Positions 35,779 through 44,224 are shown, numbered from the stretch's first letter. The stretch: 64,000 nucleotides of DNA from ELB16-189 sp018266435 (GCA_030123525.1 CP126125.1:3348001-3412000); one strand, 5' to 3'. The notes: a model not told the origin generated them from the sequence alone. Numbers and translations are program-made.

Positions 35779-36243
35779 TTATGCATTCACTATTTCCGGC
35801 TCACAGTTTATCGGAAAATTGACGGAGTTGGCAACAAAACAAAACCTGTGAGCCTCTTCATGAAGCGCCTCGGCTTTGAAAAAATCGCCCGAACTGATTA
35901 CGACTCGCGGATGTAGTGTTACTTCTTTAAATTTACCATTGCCATCCTTTTCTTCAACCATAATACCCGTTGGGTTATCTTCGTATTTCTCTACCACAAT
36001 TTTATTTACTGAACAGAAATGCAAGTACCATAGCATGTGGCAAGACGAGAGGGCGCACACCAGCAGATCTTCCGGGCTGTAACGCGAGGCATCTCCCCGG
36101 TAAGAAGGATCAGAAGAGCCGAACAAATCAGGTTTGCCTGGTGACCTGTAAATATGATCGCGGGAGTAGGTGGTGTAACCACTCGTTCCCTGGCCTTGAT
36201 TGCCCATCCAGGTCACTTTGATTGTGTAGTGGTGTTCTTTCAT
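35779..36243 (-). CDS. OsmC-family protein
   Basis: OsmC/Ohr-fold protein of 154 residues, a family of thiol-dependent organic hydroperoxide reductases. The start is the ATG giving MKEHHYTIKVTW; an upstream in-frame extension does not resemble the family. Both candidate redox Cys are present: CALSSCHMLWYLHFC (about 66-80) and HRFCFVANSVNFP (about 133). SPEDLLVCALSSCH is the typical helix motif. It differs from Ohr proper by its N-terminal WMGNQGQGTSGYTTYSRDH stretch, a form common in uncharacterised OsmC proteins. The gene is divergent from the YfcE-like phosphoesterase. Confidence 0.88.
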   Translation of the reverse strand: MKEHHYTIKVTWMGNQGQGTSGYTTYSRDHIYRSPGKPDLFGSSDPSYRGDASRYSPEDLLVCALSSCHMLWYLHFCSVNKIVVEKYEDNPTGIMVEEKDGNGKFKEVTLHPRVVISSGDFFKAEALHEEAHRFCFVANSVNFPINCEPEIVNA

Positions 36244-36326
36244 TTTATCTGTAGTTTCCAAATTACAATTTACGATTTTAGGATATCCGCAGAACATCAA
36301 CGATCTTGATTTTTTAAATTGAATTC

Positions 36327-36836
36327 ATGCTCATCGGCCTGCTTTCTGATACGCACGGTTTTCTTGATCAAAAAATTATTAACTACTTCAAAAATGTGGA
36401 TGAAATCTGGCATGCCGGTGATATTGGTGATGCATCCGTTTCAGATCAACTCAAAAACTTTAAACCACTTCGTGCGGTGTACGGAAACATCGATGATAAA
36501 ATAATGCGAACTGAATATCCTGAAGATCTGTGGTTTAAAAGCGAAGGGTTTTCAGTCTGGATGACACACATTGGTGGTGCTCCACCTCATTACAACCCTC
36601 GCGTAAAAAAAATATTGAAAGAAAAAACACCCGACATTTTTGTTTGTGGGCATTCACATATTTTACGCATCAAGAAAGATGTAACGCAAAACGGAATGCT
36701 CTACCTGAATCCCGGAGCCGCAGGTAACCACGGCTTCCACCTCATGAAAACCATCGTGAGATTTGAATTGAGTAAACAAGAAATAAAAAAGATAGAAGTG
36801 ATTGAGTTGGGTAAACGAGGGCATGTACCTGCGTAA
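36327..36836 (+). CDS. YfcE/MJ0936-type metallophosphoesterase
   Basis: A 169-residue calcineurin-like phosphodiesterase. All metal motifs are present: GLLSDTHG (about 4), WHAGDIGD (about 30), VYGNIDD (about 52), THIG (about 79), and CGHSHILR (about 104). LNPGAAGNHG near residue 125 is typical of the small YfcE/MJ0936 group, which cleaves model phosphodiesters such as bis-pNPP; the cellular substrate is unknown. A strong intrinsic terminator follows directly. Confidence 0.9.
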   Translation: MLIGLLSDTHGFLDQKIINYFKNVDEIWHAGDIGDASVSDQLKNFKPLRAVYGNIDDKIMRTEYPEDLWFKSEGFSVWMTHIGGAPPHYNPRVKKILKEKTPDIFVCGHSHILRIKKDVTQNGMLYLNPGAAGNHGFHLMKTIVRFELSKQEIKKIEVIELGKRGHVPA

Positions 36837-36840
36837 ACAA

Positions 36841-36874
36841 AAAAACCAGCAAGAAGTGCTGGTTTTTTTGTTTT
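36841..36874 (+). terminator. Intrinsic terminator of the phosphoesterase gene
   Basis: AAAAACCAGCA (36841-36851), loop AGAAG, TGCTGGTTTTT (36857-36867), followed by more T residues. The perfect 11-pair stem with flanking A and T runs can act on both strands, and so also serves the convergent small gene ending at 36887. Confidence 0.9.
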
Positions 36875-36886
36875 TCATCAAAGAGA

Positions 36887-37042
36887 TTATTTCTTTGTTT
36901 TTTCTTTAAACTCTTCCTTGATTTTATCGATATCAACCGATTTAATCACGGGTTTGAAGTTTTGCACTTTTAAGGAAGTCCTTCTGCGGGAAGCCACAGC
37001 TTTATCTTTTCGGTTCTTTCTTTTCAAACGGGTAACTGACAT
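36887..37042 (-). CDS. 51-residue basic protein, conserved-looking, unknown function
   Basis: A short gene starting at ATG 37042 (MSVTRLKRKNRKDKAVASRR) and ending KEEFKEKTKK before TAA. About one third of residues are Lys or Arg, mostly in the first half. The second half (VIKSVDIDKIKEEFKE) looks like a strand followed by an amphipathic helix. A consensus promoter lies directly upstream and a terminator directly downstream, so it is a complete transcription unit. Similar short basic proteins occur in Bacteroidetes genomes to my knowledge, with no assigned function. Nucleic-acid binding would fit the charge but is only a guess. Confidence 0.75.
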   Translation of the reverse strand: MSVTRLKRKNRKDKAVASRRRTSLKVQNFKPVIKSVDIDKIKEEFKEKTKK

Positions 37043-37063
37043 AACTTTATTGATTTGAAGGCG

Positions 37064-37093
37064 CAAAAATAATGTTAATTCTCGTTAAAACAA
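37064..37093 (-). promoter_or_regulatory. Promoter of the 51-residue basic protein
   Basis: On the minus strand TTG (37091-37093), a 19-base spacer and TATTTTTG (37064-37071) match the Bacteroidetes consensus. The -7 box ends 21 bases before the ATG. Confidence 0.7.
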
Positions 37094-37097
37094 GGAG

Positions 37098-37613
37098 TTA
37101 GAATTTAAAGGTTACCCCCAGCCTCACGTTGCTCGATCCCAAGGCTCCCAGTTCGCCAAATGCACCCACCTGTTGTGAGAAATAATAACGTGCACCGGCA
37201 TGGATACCTAAAAATAACCCACTGCCATACGTGCCACTGGGGTTATAGCTGCCATAGCCATTGCTCCAACTGAATGTACGGAATCCCAAGCTTGCCCCAC
37301 CATACACATCCCAGCTTCGGTCGTTAATATTGAGCAATTTGTTAAAGTGATAAGAACCCCGCGCCCCAATAAAAAGCGAAGTAAACCGGTAATTATAAAA
37401 ATCTGATGAAAGATAGTCTACAATACCACCGGCACTGATCTCCGGGGTAAATCCATACTCATACGAAACACTTAACGGAAGGCCTGATGAATAATATGAA
37501 TTGAGCCCTACGCCCACATTTAACAGTTTATCGCCCTGTTTGTATTGGGCGAATAATTGCGTTGATCCGGCCGCCAGCACAATCAACAACACTAGCACAA
37601 TAGATTTTTTCAT
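37098..37613 (-). CDS. Small outer-membrane beta-barrel protein
   Basis: A 171-residue exported protein. A signal peptide (1-22, ending STQLFAQ) is followed by about eight alternating amphipathic strands (LLNVGVGLNSYYSSGLPLSVSYEYG, SLFIGARGSYHF, SGLFLGIHAGARYYF), ending in a terminal aromatic Phe (RLGVTFKF), as expected for a barrel recognised by BAM. Many Tyr/Ser/Gly residues are typical of OmpW/OmpX-like Bacteroidetes barrels. No specific function. The next minus-strand gene is the 51-residue protein, which has its own promoter. Confidence 0.8.
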   Translation of the reverse strand: MKKSIVLVLLIVLAAGSTQLFAQYKQGDKLLNVGVGLNSYYSSGLPLSVSYEYGFTPEISAGGIVDYLSSDFYNYRFTSLFIGARGSYHFNKLLNINDRSWDVYGGASLGFRTFSWSNGYGSYNPSGTYGSGLFLGIHAGARYYFSQQVGAFGELGALGSSNVRLGVTFKF

Positions 37614-37699
37614 TTGAATAATTTTTCCGCAAGACTACCATTTTAAAATTTTATGAGCAAAGGCCGATCTATAAAACGTTATCATTGCCTATAAGTGAT

Positions 37700-37707
37700 T
37701 AGTTTTG
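37700..37707 (+). promoter_or_regulatory. -7-like element immediately before hisS
   Basis: TAGTTTTG matches TAnnTTTG but ends only four bases before the hisS ATG. If used, transcription would begin at or very near the start codon, giving a leaderless message. The -33 box is not clear, so it may also be chance. Confidence 0.4.
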
Positions 37708-37711
37708 CCCA

Positions 37712-39079
37712 ATGGAAAAAGTTTCCCTCGCCAGAGGCACACGCGATTTCGGGCCGGCACAAATGGCCAAGCGGTCGTTCATCATTGATACGATCAAAAA
37801 GGTCTTTCAACAGTACGGATTTCAACCGCTTGAAACTCCGGCCATGGAAAACTTGTCAACTTTGCAAGGAAAGTATGGTGAAGAAGGTGATCAATTACTC
37901 TTCAAAATTTTAAATTCAGGTGATTTTTTAAAAAATGTCAATAAAAAAAACATTGAAGAAGGTAACTGGAAAATGGTGACTGGTGATATCGCTGAAAAGG
38001 GCCTCCGCTATGACCTCACCGTTCCATTCGCCCGCTATGTAGTGATGAACCGTCATGAAATCACTTTCCCGTTTAAACGATATCAAATTCAACCTGTGTG
38101 GCGGGCCGATCGCCCACAAAAAGGACGCTACCGCGAATTTTATCAATGCGATGCCGATGTAGTGGGCACCAACTCGCTCATGTGCGAAGCTGAAATTATT
38201 CTGATGATTAAAGATGCATTCAACAAACTAGGCATCCTTGATTACACTATTAAAGTTAACCACCGCGGAGTTTTATCAGGCTTGGCCGGGTTACTGTCAG
38301 CAGCTGAAAAAGAAACTTCTTTGTTTGTGGCAATCGACAAGTTGGATAAAATTGGTGAACAGAAAGTAAAAGAAGAGTTGATTGAACGTGGATTTGATGC
38401 CGCCTCACTCCCACAGCTATTTGAGGTATTGAATTTCACTGGCAGCACACAAAACAAAATCAATTTTCTCTCTTCAAAATTTTCTAATTCTGAAATAGGA
38501 AAAAAAGGATTAAATGACCTGAACGAAGTATTGAACCTGTTAAAAAATTTTGGAGCAACCGATGAGCATGTTGAGCTTGACCTCACCCTCGCCCGCGGAT
38601 TGAGCTACTACACCGGCTGTATCTTTGAAGTGAAAATCAACCGGGCAAGTGTGGGCAGCGTGAGTGGCGGTGGCCGTTACGACAACCTTACGGCAGTTTT
38701 TGATTCAAAAGAAAAAAGTTCAGGCGTAGGTTTTTCGTTCGGCATCGATCGGCTTTATGATGCTATGGAAGAACTAAGTTTATTCCCAAAAGAAACAATA
38801 TCTACTTCAAAAATTCTGATCGTGCACCTGGACAAAGAAAGTTTTCACTATAGCCTGAAGGCCGCACAGACCATACGTCTTAACGGAATTGCCTGCGAAG
38901 TGTATCCTGATCAAACAAAAATCAAAAAACAAATGGAGTATGCCGACAAGAAAAATATTCCATTTGTGGTGGTAATCGGGTCAGAGGAAATAAAGACCAA
39001 TTTATTCACACTAAAGAAAATGGAAACAGGCGAGCAAAGTAAACTGACAATCGAGCAAATTATTAAATCAATAAAATAA
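37712..39079 (+). CDS. hisS: Histidine--tRNA ligase
   Basis: Class II aminoacyl-tRNA synthetase charging tRNA-His. The 455-residue protein starts MEKVSLARGTRDFGPAQMAK. It has motif 1 around FQPLETPAMENL, motif 2 with PVWRADRPQKGRYREFYQCD (about 123-142), the histidine-A loop ARGLSYYTGCIFE (about 293) and motif 3 GVGFSFGIDRLYDAM (about 341). The C-terminal anticodon-binding domain covers about 365-455. It is slightly longer than the E. coli enzyme because of an insertion around residues 200-270. HutH follows after 11 bases on the same strand. Confidence 0.96.
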   Translation: MEKVSLARGTRDFGPAQMAKRSFIIDTIKKVFQQYGFQPLETPAMENLSTLQGKYGEEGDQLLFKILNSGDFLKNVNKKNIEEGNWKMVTGDIAEKGLRYDLTVPFARYVVMNRHEITFPFKRYQIQPVWRADRPQKGRYREFYQCDADVVGTNSLMCEAEIILMIKDAFNKLGILDYTIKVNHRGVLSGLAGLLSAAEKETSLFVAIDKLDKIGEQKVKEELIERGFDAASLPQLFEVLNFTGSTQNKINFLSSKFSNSEIGKKGLNDLNEVLNLLKNFGATDEHVELDLTLARGLSYYTGCIFEVKINRASVGSVSGGGRYDNLTAVFDSKEKSSGVGFSFGIDRLYDAMEELSLFPKETISTSKILIVHLDKESFHYSLKAAQTIRLNGIACEVYPDQTKIKKQMEYADKKNIPFVVVIGSEEIKTNLFTLKKMETGEQSKLTIEQIIKSIK

Positions 39080-39090
39080 ATAATCACCCG

Positions 39091-40581
39091 TTGAGCCAAT
39101 CGCACTCTATATCAACTAAGTTACTCACATTGGTCGACATTCAAAAAATATTGGAAGGGTCGGTACACGTGAGTTTGTCAAAAAAATCCATTAGTCAAAT
39201 TCAAAACTGCCGCAGTTACTTAGATCAAAAACTAAGCAGCGCCTCAGAACCTATCTACGGAATAAATACCGGCTTTGGCTCGCTCTATAACCGCAACATA
39301 CCCAAAGACCAACTTGAAAAATTGCAGGAGAATCTGGTCATGTCACACGCCTGTGGCATGGGTGATGAGGTGCCTCCAGAAATTGTGAGGTTGATGTTGT
39401 TCCTCAAAATCCAATCGCTGGCGTATGGCCACTCGGGTGTGCAAGTAGAAACTGTGCAGCGGTTGATTGATCTCTTCAACCAACATATTTTTCCGGTTGT
39501 ATATCAAATGGGTTCGTTGGGAGCCTCAGGCGACCTGGCCCCGCTCGCTCATTTATCATTGCCTTTAATCGCTGAAGGAGACGTGCGCTATCAAGGTAAA
39601 ACTCAGAAGAGCAGCAAAGTACTTACTTCATTGGGTTGGGAAAAAATTCATTTGAAATCGAAAGAGGGATTAGCCTTGCTGAATGGCACACAGTTTATGA
39701 GTGCGTATGGCGTTTGGTGCGTACACCACGCCCATCGGTTGCTGAAACTGGCCAATACCATCGCTGCCATATCACTGGATGCCTTCGATGGACGAATTGA
39801 CGCCTTTGATGCAAGCGTACATGCTGTTCGCCCGCATGCCGGCCAAATCAAAGTGGCTAAAGAAATCCGTGAACTACTGAAAGGGAGTGAATTGATTACC
39901 CAAAAGAAAAAGCACGTTCAAGATCCGTACTCATTCCGGTGTATTCCCCAAGTACACGGAGCCAGTGATGATGCCGTGCAATTTGTTGCTCAAACATTTT
40001 TGACTGAGATCAATAGCGTAACCGACAATCCCAATATTTTTGCGGAAGAAGATAAAATTATTTCAGCTGGAAATTTTCACGGTCAACCATTGGCGTTGGC
40101 GCTTGATTTTTTATCCATCGCAATGGCGGAGATCGGAAATATTTCTGAGCGGAGAACCTATCAATTAATTTCGGGCAGCCGGGAGTTGCCCAATTACCTG
40201 GTGGCCAACCCCGGTATTAACTCAGGGTTTATGATCCCTCAATATACAGCCGCCTCAATGGTAAGCCAGAACAAACAACTTTGCACCCCGGCATCGGTTG
40301 ATTCGATTGTGTCGAGCAACGGCCAAGAAGACCATGTAAGCATGGGGGCCAATGCTGCTACCAAAGCCTATCGCATTGTTAACAATTGTTATTCTATTTT
40401 AGCCATCGAACTAATCACTGCAGCACAGGCCATTGAGTTTCGCAAACCGCTATCCACATCACCTTACCTGAAAAAAGTATTGCATAATTTCAGAAAACAA
40501 ATTCCGTTTATAAAATCAGACCGGTTGTTACATACTGACTTGGTGAAAGCAGAACAGTTTTTGAAAGGATTTAAAATTTGA
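39091..40581 (+). CDS. hutH: Histidine ammonia-lyase
   Basis: MIO-dependent lyase converting histidine to urocanate, first step of histidine degradation. The 496-residue protein forms its MIO cofactor from Ala-Ser-Gly in GSLGASGDLAPLAHL (about 146-160). The Glu in NGQEDHVSMGANAA is the HAL-type residue, where tyrosine and phenylalanine lyases usually have Gln. YSFRCIPQVHGA and NFHGQPLALALDF also fit HAL. There is no ATG: an in-frame stop at 39064 leaves TTG at 39091 as the best start. HutU, HutI and HutG are not adjacent. It sits between hisS and a T9SS cargo gene, with gaps of 11 and 3 bases. Confidence 0.93.
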   Translation: MSQSHSISTKLLTLVDIQKILEGSVHVSLSKKSISQIQNCRSYLDQKLSSASEPIYGINTGFGSLYNRNIPKDQLEKLQENLVMSHACGMGDEVPPEIVRLMLFLKIQSLAYGHSGVQVETVQRLIDLFNQHIFPVVYQMGSLGASGDLAPLAHLSLPLIAEGDVRYQGKTQKSSKVLTSLGWEKIHLKSKEGLALLNGTQFMSAYGVWCVHHAHRLLKLANTIAAISLDAFDGRIDAFDASVHAVRPHAGQIKVAKEIRELLKGSELITQKKKHVQDPYSFRCIPQVHGASDDAVQFVAQTFLTEINSVTDNPNIFAEEDKIISAGNFHGQPLALALDFLSIAMAEIGNISERRTYQLISGSRELPNYLVANPGINSGFMIPQYTAASMVSQNKQLCTPASVDSIVSSNGQEDHVSMGANAATKAYRIVNNCYSILAIELITAAQAIEFRKPLSTSPYLKKVLHNFRKQIPFIKSDRLLHTDLVKAEQFLKGFKI

Positions 40582-40584
40582 CAA

Positions 40585-42510
40585 GTGAAAGGGCTATTTC
40601 TGTTGATGGGGTGTTTGATTGGGGCTTATTCGCTGCAAGCGCAACCCTACACCAGTAAAAACGGATGGTTTCAGGTAGATCAAATCCGCGGATGCGCCCC
40701 CTTCACTGTTACCATCACAAACCCAAGTTTTGGCGGCAAAGTTTGCACTCCGTGCACCATGTACTATAACGGTACGGTGGGCCAGCCATGCCCTGCAGCA
40801 GGTGGAGCAAACAATCTCTTTACATTTACCTACACCACACCGGGCACGTATCAATTATGCGTAAGCTATCCCGTGGTGGGCAACGACATCATCACACTAA
40901 CAGTTGACCCAAATACGCCACCGCCCTTCAATGTTTATTCTTGTGCCAATGACAAAGTATCTATAAAAATCACGGATACTTTTTATGACCTCTACCGGAT
41001 TGATTTCAACAATGACGGTACGGTGGACACCTCCCTTCCATCAAGCAACAACCAAGTAGCCAACTTCAATTATGGGGCTAACGGAAACTATACCATCAGC
41101 GTAAAAGGAGAAAAACTTAACTCAGCTACCAATTGTGCCGCTAACCTAAAGGCATACACAGCAATCCCTGCACTGCCTGTGCCTGTACTCAACAGTTTAG
41201 CAGCAGTTGACGCGGCTACTCTACAATTAAATTATACACCACAAACCAACATAGAATACCAGGTTGATCTGGCCTTTAATAACATTACCAATTTTCAACA
41301 GTACCAAAAACTATATGCCGTTAATTCATTAACAGTTCCAAGTTTAAGTTTAAATGCCAATTATTATTGCCTAAGACTCAGTTCATTTGACCCTTGTGCC
41401 AATACTAATACTTACACATTCCCTATTTGCAGTCATAACCTTAGCACTACCGCCATAAGTGGTGCAGATCAATTAAACTGGCAAACCGCTCCTGCCGGTA
41501 TGTTATCTACGCAAATTTGGCGAAACGTAAACCAAGGTGCGAGTGCACCACTCGCCACCGTTTCAGGTGCAACAACTTCTTATTTGGATAATAATGTGGT
41601 ATGTAAAACAAATTATTGTTACCAACTAACCAGTTCGTATGCTGGTGGGGTAACAAGTACTTCTCTTGCTAAATGCGTGGATGCTTTTCTCAAACAAACC
41701 CCCACCCCCATCAACAATGTCAGTTCAGTAATCGGCAACTCTACCCCTGCCGATGTAACCCTTGCCTGGTTGCAAGATCCCGCCTTCACTTCAGTGGGTT
41801 ACTCTGTTTTTCGATCACAAAACGATACGAACTATACATTGAATGGAAGCACCACCTCAACTCAATACACCGATGCCAGTTATGAGGCAGGTTATTGCTA
41901 CCTCATCAATTATACAGACAACTGTGATAATTCAAGTGCAAAAGGATTTCCTGCCTGCCCCATTGTATTAAGCGGATCCGTTAACGATATAAACGAACCA
42001 ACACTGAAATGGTCGGGCTACAAAGGCTGGTTGCAGGGTGTGAAAGGGTATGTAGTACAAAAATTCAATGCCAGTGGCCAACTCATCCAGACATTTAATA
42101 CTACCGACACCACATTTGTAGATAATCAAACAGATCCGGTAAATCAGGTTGTTTTTTACAAGATCACCGCCACACCCAACCAAGCTGGAGTTTCCAATTC
42201 CATTTCAAACGAAGTAAAAATCATTAAAGGCGTTCATTTGTTTTATCCTACTGCGTTCAATCCGGAAAGCAAAATGGCTGCAGTAAACCGAACATTCATT
42301 GTCAAAGGCCAATACATTTCAAGACTCCAGTTGCAAGTATTTGACCGGTGGGGAACATTGGTTTACTTCTCTGATCAAAACGAGCCTTGGGATGGCCGCA
42401 AAGAAGGAGTGAATATGCCCGATGCCACATACGTTTGGACTGCTGAAGGAGAAGACCTTGCCGGCAACTCATTCAAAAAATCCGGAACCATTTTATTGAT
42501 ACGAAAATAA
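40585..42510 (+). CDS. Secreted protein with T9SS type B sorting domain
   Basis: A 641-residue exported protein starting at GTG three bases after hutH. The signal peptide is MKGLFLLMGCLIGAYSLQAQ. A PKD-like beta-sandwich follows (about 30-110: VDQIRGCAPFTVTITNPSFG), then a second (about 112-185), and fibronectin-III-like repeats (about 190-540) with Cys pairs (YCYQLTSSY, YCYLINYTDNC). The last 90 residues are the gliding-motility-associated C-terminal (type B) domain: FYPTAFNPES, LQVFDRWGTLVYFSD, WDGRKEGVNMPDATYVW. This directs export through the type IX secretion system and, in related proteins, can lead to extracellular release or attachment. The ligand or substrate is unknown. Confidence 0.9.
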   Translation: MKGLFLLMGCLIGAYSLQAQPYTSKNGWFQVDQIRGCAPFTVTITNPSFGGKVCTPCTMYYNGTVGQPCPAAGGANNLFTFTYTTPGTYQLCVSYPVVGNDIITLTVDPNTPPPFNVYSCANDKVSIKITDTFYDLYRIDFNNDGTVDTSLPSSNNQVANFNYGANGNYTISVKGEKLNSATNCAANLKAYTAIPALPVPVLNSLAAVDAATLQLNYTPQTNIEYQVDLAFNNITNFQQYQKLYAVNSLTVPSLSLNANYYCLRLSSFDPCANTNTYTFPICSHNLSTTAISGADQLNWQTAPAGMLSTQIWRNVNQGASAPLATVSGATTSYLDNNVVCKTNYCYQLTSSYAGGVTSTSLAKCVDAFLKQTPTPINNVSSVIGNSTPADVTLAWLQDPAFTSVGYSVFRSQNDTNYTLNGSTTSTQYTDASYEAGYCYLINYTDNCDNSSAKGFPACPIVLSGSVNDINEPTLKWSGYKGWLQGVKGYVVQKFNASGQLIQTFNTTDTTFVDNQTDPVNQVVFYKITATPNQAGVSNSISNEVKIIKGVHLFYPTAFNPESKMAAVNRTFIVKGQYISRLQLQVFDRWGTLVYFSDQNEPWDGRKEGVNMPDATYVWTAEGEDLAGNSFKKSGTILLIRK

Positions 42511-42560
42511 CTTTCTGGTTCGTGCTCCCAGCAGCTTTCTAAAAAGCCAACTTTTAGCTT

Positions 42561-42568
42561 TAGCTTTG
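42561..42568 (+). promoter_or_regulatory. -7 element of the ybaB-GT2 promoter
   Basis: TAGCTTTG matches TAnnTTTG and ends 20 bases before the ybaB ATG. It is preceded by a near-copy (TTAGCTTT). No convincing -33 TTG is visible. Confidence 0.5.
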
Positions 42569-42588
42569 CATGTTTAAATCCACGTGCC

Positions 42589-42924
42589 ATGTTGGACATG
42601 ATGAAAATGATGGGCAAAATGAAAGAAGTTCAGGCCCGCCTAAAAGAAGCACAAGACAAACTTGAGCACCTGCGCGTAACAGGCGAATCGGGTGCGGCCT
42701 TAGTAAAGGCTACTGTAAATGGTAAGAAGCAAGTTATTTCTGTTGATATCGATCCCTCGTTGCTCAAGGCAGAAGACAAAGGCATAGTGCAAGACTTGGT
42801 GGTAGCCGCCATCAACAAAGCTATCGAGGAAGCTGAAAGCCAGGCAAAAGAGCAACTAAAAAAATCAACCGAAGGATTGCTGCCTAATATTCCGGGAATG
42901 GACCTTAGTAACCTGATGGGATGA
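42589..42924 (+). CDS. ybaB: YbaB/EbfC-family nucleoid-associated protein
   Basis: A 111-residue DNA-binding protein of the YbaB/EbfC family, which forms tweezers-like dimers. Met-rich start MLDMMKMMGKMKEVQARLKE, then a helix (QARLKEAQDKLEHLRVTGESG), central strands (VKATVNGKKQVISVDIDPSLL) and a C-terminal helix with DLVVAAINKAIEEAESQAKE. In many bacteria it lies next to dnaX and recR; here it overlaps a glycosyltransferase gene by four bases (ATGA) instead, so those two are translationally coupled. Confidence 0.92.
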   Translation: MLDMMKMMGKMKEVQARLKEAQDKLEHLRVTGESGAALVKATVNGKKQVISVDIDPSLLKAEDKGIVQDLVVAAINKAIEEAESQAKEQLKKSTEGLLPNIPGMDLSNLMG

Positions 42925-43952
42925 CGAAGGTTACCATCGTCATACTCAACTTCAACGGAAAAAATTTCTTAGAACAATTTCTTCCGGCCATGGTTACCCA
43001 TAGCCGTGAAGTTTCGCTATACGTAGTTGATAACTGCTCCTCCGATGATTCTGTCTCATTTTTAAATCAGACGTATCCCCAAATCAAGCTTATTCTTTTA
43101 AAAGAAAACTTAGGGTTTTGCGGAGGCTATAATTTGGCATTGAAACAAATTCAGTCCACTTACTATGTGCTCATCAATTCCGATGTTGAAGTAACACACG
43201 GCTGGCTCGACCCAGTCATCGACATGATGGATCAGAATGTGGCAATAGCTGCTGCCCAACCCAAAATATTATCGTACCATGCAAAAAATAAATTTGAATA
43301 TGCGGGGGCGGCCGGTGGCCTGATTGATACCTTGGCTTATCCTTTTTGCCGGGGAAGGATTTTCAATTCCTTAGAGGAAGACCATGGCCAATACAATGAT
43401 GAGGTACCCGTCTTTTGGGCATCGGGTGCCTGCCTGTTCATTCGAGCCGAGCCGTTTCACCAGATGGGCGGACTTGATGAAGACTTTTTTGCACACATGG
43501 AAGAAATTGACTTGTGTTGGAAACTGCACCGGGCCGGATACTTGGTTTACTACCAAGGCAAAAGCACAGTTTACCATGTGGGCGGTGGCACCTTATCAGC
43601 TTCTAATCCACGCAAAACATACTTAAATTTTCGCAATGGCCTGAGTTTATTGTGGAAACATGAACGCTTTTCAAAATTGATTTGGAAATTCCCGGTACGT
43701 ATTATTCTAGACTGGGCGGCAGCACTTCACTTCTTGAGCCTTGGCTCAGGTATTCACGCCAAAGCTGTACTTATTGCACATTTAAGTTTTTTACGCAGAA
43801 TAAAACATGAGTTCCTCAAACGGGCAAGCACAGCCGGCATGTTAAATAATTTTGATGTAGGCAATATCTACAAAGGCTCAGTTGTGCTGGATTATTTTCT
43901 GTTCGGGAAAAAAAATATTGATCAATTTAAGATAAAAAAATCCTTAAAATGA
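42921..43952 (+). CDS. Glycosyltransferase family 2
   Basis: A 343-residue GT-A glycosyltransferase, rhamnosyltransferase-like. The N-terminal nucleotide-sugar region has VTIVILNFNGKNFLEQFLPA and YVVDNCSSDDSV, the metal motif lies in YVLINSDVEVTHGWL (DxD-like, about 88), and the acceptor region has FWASGACLFIRAEPFHQMGG and FFAHMEEIDLCWKLHRAGY (about 190, conserved ED/EID). The C-terminal part is hydrophobic and basic and may sit on the membrane. It probably builds a surface polysaccharide or glycolipid; no other polysaccharide genes are nearby. Coupled to ybaB. Confidence 0.9.
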   Translation: MTKVTIVILNFNGKNFLEQFLPAMVTHSREVSLYVVDNCSSDDSVSFLNQTYPQIKLILLKENLGFCGGYNLALKQIQSTYYVLINSDVEVTHGWLDPVIDMMDQNVAIAAAQPKILSYHAKNKFEYAGAAGGLIDTLAYPFCRGRIFNSLEEDHGQYNDEVPVFWASGACLFIRAEPFHQMGGLDEDFFAHMEEIDLCWKLHRAGYLVYYQGKSTVYHVGGGTLSASNPRKTYLNFRNGLSLLWKHERFSKLIWKFPVRIILDWAAALHFLSLGSGIHAKAVLIAHLSFLRRIKHEFLKRASTAGMLNNFDVGNIYKGSVVLDYFLFGKKNIDQFKIKKSLK

Positions 43953-43962
43953 ACGATAATTA

Positions 43963-44181
43963 TTACAAATCCCAAATAGAACTGCGCTTACGCAAATGAC
44001 CTCTGATATTTAACACAAAGGCAAAGGCAAGGTAAATAACCACCGGTGAGCCTAAGGTTAAAAAAGAAGTATAAATAAAAAAAAGCCTGATGGATGAAGT
44101 GGCGATGCCAAATTTTTCGCCCAAGTATGCACAAACTCCAAAGGCATGGTCTTCAAAAAATAACTGAATTCTCTTAATCAT
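43963..44181 (-). CDS. PspC-domain membrane protein
   Basis: A 72-residue protein with a PspC-type domain. FFEDHAFGVCAYLGEKFGIATSSIRLFFIYTSFL shows the family pattern (quoted key part GVCAYLGEKFGI), followed by a second hydrophobic segment (SPVVIYLAFAFVLNI) and a basic tail (RGHLRKRSS). PspC proteins sense or transmit envelope stress in model bacteria. This short stand-alone form has only the PspC domain and no PspB- or LytS-like extension. It converges on the GT2 gene; a 14-base palindrome lies about 30 bases upstream of its start. Confidence 0.85.
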   Translation of the reverse strand: MIKRIQLFFEDHAFGVCAYLGEKFGIATSSIRLFFIYTSFLTLGSPVVIYLAFAFVLNIRGHLRKRSSIWDL

Positions 44182-44210
44182 ACTGCCTCAGTCAATTCAA
44201 CTGCTTAATA

Positions 44211-44224
44211 TGCGCTTTAGCGCA
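44211..44224. promoter_or_regulatory. 14-base palindrome upstream of the PspC gene
   Basis: TGCGCTTTAGCGCA: TGCGCT and AGCGCA are perfect inverted copies around TT. It lies in the divergent region, 30 bases before the PspC start. It could be an operator or a small hairpin in the leader; no protein can be named. Confidence 0.35.
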
